Below, in pieces: positions 8,101 to 14,868 of a stretch of 26,431 bases of DNA; position 1 is the first letter of the stretch, and each line of letters opens with the position of its first letter. Position numbers and translations under genes: made by a program. Under the pieces are notes generated by a model, which was not told the DNA's origin, searched no databases, and worked only from the letters and a program-made list of their open reading frames with translations. Origin of the DNA: Mageeibacillus sp. UBA1046 (GTDB lineage Bacteria; Bacillota; Clostridia; Saccharofermentanales; DTU023); assembly GCA_002316595.1 (NCBI GenBank), contig DCDV01000012.1:12905-39335 (forward strand). The letters are read 5' to 3'.

Positions 8101-8242
8101 AAAATATCCTTTCAAAATGCTCTGATGTCCTTCAAAAATTAATTTTGTGATTAGCTGCGTATCGGCAGCAGAATACTATCTCCAGTTAAGCACAATCAGG
8201 TTATCATGTTACAATAAAAATACTCTGGAAAGGAAATAAATC

Positions 8243-10048
8243 GTGACGTTAGAATTCATAAAAACGGATACGAATATAAAAACCCGAAAAATCAGCTTGT
8301 ACGTGCTTTCATTTGTACTATGCTTCTGCTTGTTGATTGGTGTAACCGCCTGCACTTCACAAAGAGAAACTGAGATTACGAATCAGACAGCTGGGAGTGG
8401 GGATGTCCAAGAACCGCAGGATTCAGAGGTAACGCCTTCAATTAATCAATCCGATAATCAAGGTAATGGCATAGAAATTGGTTTTACACCTGATCCTGAA
8501 GACACGCTTTCCATGCAGCTGCTGGATAAAGAAATTAATCTGGATCCCTTCTCGGATCAGGATGGATTCCCGGTAGATACGGAAAGCGGCTGTGATCTGA
8601 TTTATGAGACATTATTGAAATGGGATCCGGAGAGGCTTACCTATGTCCCCGGCTTGGCGGAACTGGTTAATATTACTGGTCAGGGGATTGAAATAAAGCT
8701 AAGAGAAGGTGCCGGCTGGCATGATGGCAGACCGGTCACTCCGGAACAAATTGAGATTTCCTTGTATTGGATGTCAAAGCATTTTAGCGCTCTCTCTGCG
8801 GCTGAAGGGCTGATTATAGACGTAATGGCGAAGACAGACACCGACAATCAGGATACAATTTTGCTTACTCTGGCAGATCCGGATGACTATCATCTGGCTC
8901 TGGCTTTGGATCTCTTGTGCCGGGCACCGATCTTGCCTGCTACACTGTGGAGTGCGGGAGAAGACCCCTTGACCATAACTGCTGATGAGCTGCGTTCTGC
9001 GGCAGAGAAGCAGCCATTGGGTACAGGACAGTGGAAAGTACTGTTGAATGATTCTTTCCAGCTGGTTTTAGAACGTCAGGGTGATATTGACGAAAACAAG
9101 CCTCGCTATCTGATGCTGCGGAAGTACGCAGATGAGGCAGCCAGCGAACGGGCAATAGCGGAGCAAGAAGTAGATTTACTTATCGGTGCTGGTTCAGATA
9201 TTATTGATGGTCTGAAATCTTATCCCGGCAGGTCAGTTCTGACCGGCATCAGAAGCAATACTGATAACGACTTGCTCAGCAACCCTCTAATTTTGAACCT
9301 GCTTCAATTATCAATAGACACTGCCCAAACAGGAGCAGCGTTGGACGATAGCGCACCGGTAACTAACTTCTGGCATTATTTTGGAGGCATCACTTTAGTA
9401 AATTCTTTACGTGCAAGATTATCAAACCCGGCCTTTGCAGAGTCATACCTTGATAACAAGGACGATATTGCTGAGAGATTGGGAGGCCGGATTGACAAAA
9501 GCGGCATATTGAATTTAAACGATAACCCGGTCCCTGCCTTGGAATTGATATTGCCTGAAGGCGATACAAAGGCAGAAGAAGCATGTCAGGCTTTCGCTGA
9601 TTCCGCTCGCAGCCAGGGGCTTCTTATTGACTTGTTAATGCTTCCGCCGGAAGAATATTCGCACAGACTTGCCGGCTACCAATACGATCTGGCTTTTGTC
9701 CAGACACAAGAGAGGCTGGAGTCACCCTTAAGTCTGGCAGAGTACTTTTTGCATCAATGGGGGGAAGAAAAAGCAGATATGGAGCCCGGCGGACAAGAGA
9801 TTATTTTAAGGCTTGCTGCTGCAATAACTACAGAAGAATTCTCTCTGGCAGCCGAGGAAGCCTTCCTTTATGCCCTGACAGAAATGCGCTTTTTCCCACT
9901 GGGTCTGCGAACCTTGAACTACAATTATCTCGCCACTGAAAACTGGACGAACATTTCTCAATATTGGTCTTTCCATCAGGATAACCGCGACATAACAGGC
10001 ATTGGAGCAACAGCCATACTGGACAGCATTACTGCTAAAAATCAGTAA
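8243..10048 (+). CDS. Oligopeptide-binding lipoprotein (SBP_bac_5)
   Basis: 601-residue exported lipoprotein. The N-terminal signal ends in a lipobox (GVTAC, Cys about residue 37), followed by an acidic, low-complexity linker. The body resembles family 5 substrate-binding proteins (DppA/OppA type): an early YETLLKWDPE segment, AGWHDGRPVTPEQIEISLYW (the usual W-H-D-G-x-P-x-T signature), and a C-terminal region with YQYDLAFVQ and TLNYNYLA. GTG start with GGAAAGGA upstream. No permease or ATPase genes are next to it, so it is an orphan binding protein; its ligand is unknown. No terminator follows the stop, consistent with the island junction just downstream. Confidence 0.87.
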   Translation: MTLEFIKTDTNIKTRKISLYVLSFVLCFCLLIGVTACTSQRETEITNQTAGSGDVQEPQDSEVTPSINQSDNQGNGIEIGFTPDPEDTLSMQLLDKEINLDPFSDQDGFPVDTESGCDLIYETLLKWDPERLTYVPGLAELVNITGQGIEIKLREGAGWHDGRPVTPEQIEISLYWMSKHFSALSAAEGLIIDVMAKTDTDNQDTILLTLADPDDYHLALALDLLCRAPILPATLWSAGEDPLTITADELRSAAEKQPLGTGQWKVLLNDSFQLVLERQGDIDENKPRYLMLRKYADEAASERAIAEQEVDLLIGAGSDIIDGLKSYPGRSVLTGIRSNTDNDLLSNPLILNLLQLSIDTAQTGAALDDSAPVTNFWHYFGGITLVNSLRARLSNPAFAESYLDNKDDIAERLGGRIDKSGILNLNDNPVPALELILPEGDTKAEEACQAFADSARSQGLLIDLLMLPPEEYSHRLAGYQYDLAFVQTQERLESPLSLAEYFLHQWGEEKADMEPGGQEIILRLAAAITTEEFSLAAEEAFLYALTEMRFFPLGLRTLNYNYLATENWTNISQYWSFHQDNRDITGIGATAILDSITAKNQ

Positions 10049-10066
10049 CACCACATGCTGAGGAGC

Positions 10067-10118
10067 GATTTAGCAGCCGCAGCAACATCACATACCGAAA
10101 CGTGATTTAGCAGCCGCA
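10067..10118. repeat. 15-bp direct repeat at the island's left border
   Basis: GATTTAGCAGCCGCA occurs at 10067-10081 and again at 10104-10118, exact copies 37 bases apart. It is followed by an imperfect inverted repeat: CAAATCTTGCGG (10119-10130) and CCGCAATCTTTG (10161-10172), 10 of 12 positions pairing. Could be a recombination scar or recombinase-binding repeats. Confidence 0.6.
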
Positions 10119-10132
10119 CAAATCTTGCGGTC

Positions 10133-10798
10133 GTGATAGTATTGTCAGCGGTCCAGTCAACCGCAATCTTTGACTGCGACATGGCGATGGTCATCACCGC
10201 GTCTATCTTTTTGATGGTATGGCAGCGGCAGCAGACCAATGGGCAATTGATGATGGATAATGAACCATTAAAGGAAGGCGGTGCCTCTGCCGCACCACGT
10301 ATCACTCCAACACCGGCTGAACCCACACCTACAGCCGCAGCTACGCCCGAAGATGCATCAATTACCCCTGCTGTCAATCCTACCCAGCCCAATCTCACCG
10401 ACCCAGTGTTTTCGATTTACATCGGTGGCAAGACCATATCCATCGCTTATGGAGTGGCCGAAAATACACTGGACAAAGGCCCTGGCTGGCTAGAAACCTC
10501 TGCCCTGCCAGGGCAAGATGGCATGTGCGTAATCTACGGCCATCGCAACCGAACGCATTTGCGCATCCTCCAGACCGTGGAAGCCGGTGATGGTATTACG
10601 GCCACGCTGCCGGATGGAAGCAAGCATACCTATATCGTGGCGCAGGTGACGACGCTTGAGCATGCTGATGAGTTAATGCTTCCTACGCTGGACGGCAAAG
10701 CCATCGCGCTCATTACCTGTTATCCGTTCCGCTATTCGGGCAGAGCGCCCGGTGAGTATATGGTTATTGGTCAGCTTGACAGGGAGACAGCGGGCTGA
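10133..10798 (+). CDS. Class D-like sortase, eroded 5' end, atypical active site
   Basis: Membrane-anchored transpeptidase family that attaches proteins to the cell wall. The C-terminal sortase domain (about residues 90-215) has the catalytic His (VIYGHRNRTHLRIL, His137) and Cys (ALITCYPF, Cys196). The third catalytic residue, normally Arg twelve positions after the Cys (AP-x-R-Y), is Glu208 here (SGRAPGEYMV). The N-terminal helix is short, followed by a Pro/Thr-rich linker. The GTG at 10133 has no ribosome binding site, and neither does the ATG at 10181, so the original start appears lost. No LPxTG-type substrate is encoded in the window. Possibly inactive, or a subfamily that has moved its Arg. 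Confidence 0.75.
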   Translation: MIVLSAVQSTAIFDCDMAMVITASIFLMVWQRQQTNGQLMMDNEPLKEGGASAAPRITPTPAEPTPTAAATPEDASITPAVNPTQPNLTDPVFSIYIGGKTISIAYGVAENTLDKGPGWLETSALPGQDGMCVIYGHRNRTHLRILQTVEAGDGITATLPDGSKHTYIVAQVTTLEHADELMLPTLDGKAIALITCYPFRYSGRAPGEYMVIGQLDRETAG

Positions 10799-11005
10799 CA
10801 AGCAGCAAAGTGCTTGTATTGATTACTCCTGTGTTGTCTGCAAAACAGGGGGATACAGGTATCTATAAGAATAGATAACCGATTTTTAAAAAGTGCAACC
10901 AATTTAATAAGACTACCCACTGCGGATAGGGTGTAAAAACTGCGAGCCCGATACAATATCATTGGAAAGTATTATATATTTTTTAGGCATGAAAGAGTTT
11001 TTCAT

Positions 11006-11203
11006 ATGAAAAGAATCGATTTCACCACAACCAATAAAGTGATTGCCCTTAGCATTGCGGCGGCCGTAAAGGGTAATCTTTATTTGAGACTGGGACTTTC
11101 CTTGTTACTGAATCCATCACCAATTTTGGATGCAGATCTGGATGAGGATCTTGTAAGGGTTGATATTGCTGGTGTTGATGTTATGAGTGTGACCACGAAA
11201 TGA
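11006..11203 (+). CDS. Small ORF of unknown function (65 aa)
   Basis: Starts MKRIDFTTTNKVIALSIAAA. No recognised family, no clear signal peptide or motif, and only a poor ribosome binding site. May be a remnant of a longer gene in the decayed island. The 207 bp before it hold nothing I recognise. Confidence 0.25.
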   Translation: MKRIDFTTTNKVIALSIAAAVKGNLYLRLGLSLLLNPSPILDADLDEDLVRVDIAGVDVMSVTTK

Positions 11204-11305
11204 ACCGAAACTGTTTTGGTTATTTGCGAAAGGCTACCCTAAACGGTTCTTCTAGGCTATTGGCTGTTGCTCCTTGTGACACAAGATAATAAGAAGGGGT
11301 GCAAA

Positions 11306-11404
11306 ATGACGATCGATGCTATAAAAAAACAAAGCCGCCGACGATTTTGTGTTATACGTTATTGGAGTATCCGTCCGCCAGGATGGGAATCTCTTGAATT
11401 ATAG
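11306..11404 (+). CDS. Possible 32-aa basic small protein
   Basis: ATG at 11306 is preceded by AAGGGG at good spacing and opens a 32-codon frame (MTIDAIKKQSRRRFCVIRYW and on to a TAG). Basic N-terminal half, aromatic middle. It lies 46 bases ahead of the zinc-ribbon lipoprotein gene, so it could be a leader peptide or gene debris. No family recognised. Confidence 0.25.
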   Translation: MTIDAIKKQSRRRFCVIRYWSIRPPGWESLEL

Positions 11405-11450
11405 TGTATAGTATAATAAAGTCAAGCGTATATGGAGGGGGTGCGTTTGC

Positions 11451-12692
11451 TTGAGAAAAGGAGCCTGTAATTGCATATTTCAAATTGCGGCATGGGTGAT
11501 GCTATGTCTGATTTGCCTTTCTCTTAGCGGATGCACTAGGGGCAATACGCAAAGCACCGTTATATGCAACAACGATGAAAACTCATCCTACCTTGAGGTC
11601 ATATCTAAAGCCCTGCCCTCCTATACGGTTACCATAGAAAAGCGAAACCATACAATGTTTTCTTCTCTTAATGCAGGCAATGAAGTGGAGGTTTTCAACG
11701 TGCAAGCCATGCCCGCGTTGGAAAGTGGCGTGGCCACTCATTGGTATCCTCACTATCTAGCCACGGTGATCATCGCGGTTGACCGCGATAGGACGGATGC
11801 CCGGATCGATGGCTGGAACGATCTGCCCGCCGCAGGCGAGGCCATCGGGTACTTAGATCATTATCCAGACAGGCACCTATTGATGGGCGCCATCGCCTAT
11901 GGATTAGAAGGTGAAGACTTTACGCTAAAAAAGGCTGCCGATTTGCTGGAAACGCTGCATGTCGAAAATCGTCTGGCATTGAAGGCGTTTGATGCCCCTA
12001 TTGTGATATGCTACGATTATCAGGTAGCGTCACTCATAAAAAATGGCCGGAACATGGAGATTGTTCTGCCCAATGAAGGTACGCTTACTTACCAAAAGGG
12101 CCTGTTGTCGAACATGGAGATTTTCTTTTCGGGCGATGTGGAGTCGTTGCTGCTGTCCGGCGGTTTTCGCCTGATGGATGGGCGTTGTGATGATGCCCTT
12201 TATGCGGATGCAGCGGATTACAAACGTGCTGCTGTTGTCACCGATTACGATCGCCTAAATACCGCTTTTCAGGATGTCCCCCGCGTTTTTCGAAGGGATG
12301 TTCAACATATTCACCTATATACATCTGCAGATGGACGAGAGCATCAGCTTTTTGCGCTGGTTTATATGGCGCTCATCCACGTCAACAGTCCGTGGTTCGA
12401 TGAGATTCGTTTCCGTCTCAACAGCAGCACGATTGAAATTGAGCCTCCGGCCGGCCGTGTTTGGATGCAAGGCGGAGCAGATGTCGGACGAAGAAGTGTG
12501 GAATACCGGGAATGCGAAGCGCTCGGAGAGGAAATCAAGCAGGCGCTGACACAAGTCCGGCAGCAGGTGCGCGAAAGCGTAGCCGCCGCCAATGCGCCCA
12601 AGGTGGCGCAGACCTGCCCGCTGTGCGGGGCCACGACCACCCCTGATGCCAGCGGGCGCTGTGAATATTGCGGCGGGGCCATGCAAGGATAA
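11451..12692 (+). CDS. Exported lipoprotein, binding-protein-like, C-terminal zinc ribbon
   Basis: 413 residues. Signal peptide with lipobox LSGC (Cys28), so predicted to be anchored outside the membrane. The middle (about residues 30-340) resembles a type 2 periplasmic-binding-protein fold, judged from IDGWNDLPAAGEAIGYLD, LLMGAIAYGLEGEDF, FDAPIVICYDYQVASLIKNG and VLPNEGTLTYQKGLLS. A helical, charged stretch (about 350-385) leads to a zinc ribbon with two CxxC knuckles (Cys389/392 and Cys404/407). A cysteine zinc ribbon outside the membrane is unusual. TTG start with GGAGGGG 10 bases upstream; a TATAAT lies at about 11410-11416 without a clear -35. Function unknown. Confidence 0.75.
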   Translation: MRKGACNCIFQIAAWVMLCLICLSLSGCTRGNTQSTVICNNDENSSYLEVISKALPSYTVTIEKRNHTMFSSLNAGNEVEVFNVQAMPALESGVATHWYPHYLATVIIAVDRDRTDARIDGWNDLPAAGEAIGYLDHYPDRHLLMGAIAYGLEGEDFTLKKAADLLETLHVENRLALKAFDAPIVICYDYQVASLIKNGRNMEIVLPNEGTLTYQKGLLSNMEIFFSGDVESLLLSGGFRLMDGRCDDALYADAADYKRAAVVTDYDRLNTAFQDVPRVFRRDVQHIHLYTSADGREHQLFALVYMALIHVNSPWFDEIRFRLNSSTIEIEPPAGRVWMQGGADVGRRSVEYRECEALGEEIKQALTQVRQQVRESVAAANAPKVAQTCPLCGATTTPDASGRCEYCGGAMQG

Positions 12693-12695
12693 AAG

Positions 12696-12767
12696 TGTAA
12701 ACGCTTTAACGTATATCAACCATGTTCTAATGTACGCAATGATGGATAGTCGCGAAATGATTTCGCG
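12696..12767 (+). promoter_or_regulatory. Cre-like site and perfect palindrome upstream of 12804 gene
   Basis: TGTAAACGCTTTAA (12696-12709) matches 12 of 14 positions of the CcpA catabolite-response element. CGCGAAA-TGA-TTTCGCG (12751-12767) is a perfect 7 bp inverted repeat with no U-tract, so more like an operator than a terminator. Both lie in the 111 bp between the lipoprotein and membrane protein genes. Regulatory role is inferred. Confidence 0.35.
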
Positions 12768-12803
12768 TTAGACCATAAATAAATATTTTTGGAGGGGATC
12801 AAG

Positions 12804-13223
12804 ATGGAAAGAAAAAGTAACGGGCTTCTCAAGGTGACGGGCATTCTCATGATCATCGGTGGGGGAATCAGTATTATTCTCGGTATTATTGCTGTGCTGG
12901 GCGTAGGTCTGATAGTTGCTGCATTGGGAGCAGAGGAGGCGGCATTGGGTTTGCTCACATTTGCGGCCATCCTCGCATTGCTAGGCGCGATTGTCAGCCT
13001 GGTTGCGGGCATCTTGGGCGTGGCCAACGCGGCAAAGCCGGAAAAGGCCACCGTTTGTATCGTGTTTGGTATTCTGGCGGCAGTGTTTTCGGTGCTGGGC
13101 AATGTGTTGACCGCGGCGGGCGGCGGAAGCTTCAGCGCGGTGAACTTGATACTCGGGCTGGTACTGCCGGTATTATACCTGATCGGCGCGTTCCAGAACA
13201 AAAAAAGAATGGTAGAGGCGTAA
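12804..13223 (+). CDS. Small four-helix membrane protein (DUF4064-like)
   Basis: 139 residues with four hydrophobic helices: ITGILMIIGGGISIILGIIA type start (about 10-40), about 45-72, 80-105 and 112-130. The plan (N-terminal glycine-rich helix, small-residue helices, short polar C-terminus QNKKRMVEA) resembles DUF4064 proteins and the two at 22383 and 23289. The ATG at 12804 follows GGAGGGG at 7 bases; an in-frame TTG upstream lies across that site and is rejected. Function unknown. Closely follows the zinc-ribbon lipoprotein gene; the pair might act together. Confidence 0.75.
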   Translation: MERKSNGLLKVTGILMIIGGGISIILGIIAVLGVGLIVAALGAEEAALGLLTFAAILALLGAIVSLVAGILGVANAAKPEKATVCIVFGILAAVFSVLGNVLTAAGGGSFSAVNLILGLVLPVLYLIGAFQNKKRMVEA

Positions 13224-13231
13224 AGCTGCGG

Positions 13232-13275
13232 TAGGCATGAGGGGTTCGCGCTGAATCCCTTATGCCTATTTTTTT
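13232..13275 (+). terminator. Strong intrinsic terminator
   Basis: TAGGCATGAGGG (13232-13243) pairs with CCCTTATGCCTA (13257-13268), a 12 bp stem with one G-T pair, followed by seven T residues. It ends the lipoprotein/membrane-protein pair. Confidence 0.9.
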
Positions 13276-13419
13276 ATCATTCGCGCAGCCGGCAGTGCCT
13301 TTAACACAGGCGGCACGGATATGGCGATGTGCGGAAACACCGGTACAATCAACGTACAACGAAATGGATAAGGCGGCGCTGAGATGGGCGTCTGGAAATT
13401 TTGGCGGGGTGATGTGGCT

Positions 13420-13638
13420 ATGAGGAATAAAGTGCGATCTGTTTTTGCGGCACTTACGGCAATAGTATGCGTGTGCGCGCTTGCGGCTTGCAATCAAATG
13501 GAGGGATATGCCGCCCCCTCTTCTGCGATCAGTGAAAGTCCCCCGCAAACATCAAGCGGCGGCGAGCCTACGGCCGCACATACGCCTGGGCAACAGCATT
13601 GGTTTCGGGTTCGCCGTGAAGCGAGATATATGCCATGA
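13420..13638 (+). pseudogene. Truncated lipoprotein leader fused to unrelated sequence
   Basis: ATG at 13420 opens a typical lipoprotein signal (MRNKVRSVFAALTAIVCVCA, then lipobox LAAC, Cys about residue 24) and a Ser/Pro/Thr-rich spacer. After about residue 55 the reading frame runs into the antisense of the TOPRIM fragment and ends at codon 72 with no domain. The mature protein has been lost at a breakpoint near 13580-13592. Confidence 0.65.
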
Positions 13639-14296
13639 GATCGATGGGTCCTTCAAAACAGAATACTGTATCATTGACCGAATCAGTGGGCAGCCGGAAA
13701 GCGTTATTTTTATCTCCGCCTGGGACGTCGCCTTTGAAGCCGTTGCCGTTTTGATTGTAGGTGCCGCGCATATATGCGTTAACGGCTTTACCTTTAGCAT
13801 TCACCCCAACAAACACCGCGTTGTGATAGTCGGCGCTTTCATACAGCAGGCCGTTTCGGATGAAATCGGCGATTACATTCCGTGAGATTCCTCTTTTGAT
13901 GAGATAGGCAAATACGCGGCGATGATTTATATGGACATCGGGTAGGATAAATTCAGCAGGAGACTTTACTTCTTGAGGCGGAGGGGAAACGCGTGGCGGC
14001 GTTAGCTTTGACTGTTTGTGCTTATGGCCATTATATTCCAGCAAGTAATGTACAGCCTGTTTGAAATCCATGTTGTGATGTGCTTGCAGAAATGTGGTCG
14101 CATCGCCCCAAGCGCGGGTGTAATTATCGTAGTAGCTTGAGCGACGCTTAATCATAATATGGGGCATATCGGTGAGGGTGTGATAATTGCCTTTTGGCTT
14201 TACCTGGTAGCCGAGAGAAGCGAAAAGATCGGGCAGGTCGGTCTGCCGTGCGATGTCCAACTCATCCGGGGTAAAGGGTGGGCTGTGTTCGCTCAT
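13568..14296 (-). pseudogene. DUF3991/TOPRIM protein, C-terminally truncated
   Basis: Found in conjugative elements and plasmids of Firmicutes, thought to act in element DNA processing. The N-terminal part (SEHSPPFTPDELDIARQTDL, then LPDLFASLGYQVKPKGNYHT) is the helical and zinc-less CHC2-like start; DUF3991 covers about residues 115-185 (VFAYLIKRGISRNVIADFI). The TOPRIM Glu/Asp motif begins (DTVFCFEGPIDLMAYIS) and the protein stops shortly after ETNAVAQ; the rest of the TOPRIM fold, with the DxD residues, is missing. ATG with AAGGAG 7-8 bases upstream. Likely non-functional. It is tail-to-tail with the truncated lipoprotein leader. Confidence 0.75.
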
Positions 14297-14325
14297 GGCA
14301 TCAACTCCTTCTTAATGAAATGCAA

Positions 14326-14367
14326 AAGCCGTCATCGGGTTTTCATAATGAAATCTGATGACGGCTT
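14326..14367. repeat. Long inverted repeat
   Basis: AAGCCGTCATC (14326-14336) pairs with GATGACGGCTT (14357-14367); with G-U pairs the plus-strand RNA can extend the stem towards a TTTCAT/ATGAAA centre. A short T-run (TTTTGC) follows on the minus strand, just before the TOPRIM gene. Could be a terminator or an element-end structure. Confidence 0.55.
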
Positions 14368-14512
14368 ATGTTGCCGATTGTTATTTGGTTGAAACGGTGA
14401 GTGCCTGGAAACGTCCGAGGCCTAAGGGTTTGTGGGAAAAACTCAAAGCGTCCGGAAAGCGGGTTTGACATCTACGGTATGAGAAAAGTAAAAATACAAC
14501 TTAAAAGATATG

Positions 14513-14535
14513 AAAAAGCCCGCAACTGCGGGCTT
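14513..14535 (-). terminator. Intrinsic terminator of tRNA-Arg
   Basis: On the minus strand AAGCCCGCA pairs with TGCGGGCTT (about 8 bp around a 4-base loop), followed by TTTTT. Starts about 35 bases after the tRNA 3' end. Confidence 0.85.
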
Positions 14536-14569
14536 CTCTGGCTCTGACATCTAAACAGTCAAAGCATTA

Positions 14570-14646
14570 TGGTGTTCCCGCCGGGATTCGAACCCGGGGC
14601 CTTTCGCTTAGGAGGCGAATGCTCTATCCGGCTGAGCTACAGGAAC
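14570..14646 (-). tRNA. tRNA-Arg, anticodon CCT
   Basis: Reads 5' GTTCCTGTAGCTCAGC 3' on the minus strand. Full cloverleaf by hand: acceptor GTTCCTG/CGGGAAC (one T-G pair), D stem GCTC/GAGC, anticodon stem TTCGC/GCGAA with loop CTCCTAA, T stem CCGGG/CCCGG with loop TTCGAAT, discriminator A. The 3' CCA is encoded (14572-14570). Decodes AGG. This tRNA is a frequent integration site, and the island lies at its 3' side. Confidence 0.97.
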
Positions 14647-14691
14647 ATATACGAACGCCGACCATATTCGAACGCATCACATCGTGTAGAC

Positions 14692-14720
14692 ATTCTATTT
14701 TAGGCTTACTGCGATGTCAA
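14692..14720 (-). promoter_or_regulatory. Sigma-A promoter of tRNA-Arg
   Basis: On the minus strand a perfect TTGACA (14720-14715), a 17-base spacer and TAGAAT (14697-14692), placed about 46 bases before the mature tRNA 5' end. Confidence 0.85.
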
Positions 14721-14784
14721 TTGAGCATGCAGGGCAAACAGCTGTTTCACTTAGCTTTTAACCGCAACAGAGCACTTAATAACA

Positions 14785-14852
14785 TATAATACGAAACAAT
14801 ATGGTAAACCATGGTATAAGAAATATGTGTGACAGGAAGGATATCTGTCACA
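14785..14852 (+). promoter_or_regulatory. Leader of the RNA methyltransferase gene: -10 box and hairpin
   Basis: TATAAT at 14785-14790 lacks a clear -35. ATGGT-AA-ACCAT (14801-14812) and TGTGACAG (14828-14835) with CTGTCACA (14845-14852) are perfect inverted repeats; the second ends just before the GGGAGG ribosome binding site. Possible operator or leader hairpin. Confidence 0.4.
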
Positions 14853-14868
14853 AGGCAGGGAGGAAAAT

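Larger units (their letters stand above)
10049..14569. mobile_element. Decayed integrative-element remnant at tRNA-Arg(CCT)
   Basis: Stretch between the SBP stop and the tRNA 3' end. It holds an ICE/plasmid-type DUF3991/TOPRIM fragment, a sortase, a truncated lipoprotein leader, and unusual lipoprotein and membrane genes with visibly more GC-rich third positions (GCG, CGC, GCC) than the flanks. It lies at the 3' side of a tRNA, the usual side for tyrosine-recombinase insertion. No integrase, relaxase or copy of the tRNA 3' end at the left border was found, so boundaries are approximate and the mobile origin is inferred. Confidence 0.55.

Noticed and set aside
12315..12719. Antisense frames of over 100 codons opposite the zinc-ribbon lipoprotein
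   Set aside because: Shadows caused by GC-rich third positions; the sense frame has lipobox, domain motifs and ribosome binding site.
14370..14510. Possible protein remnant on the minus strand (YRRCQTRFPDALSFSHKP)
   Set aside because: A short open frame resembling decayed coding sequence, but no start, family or support.
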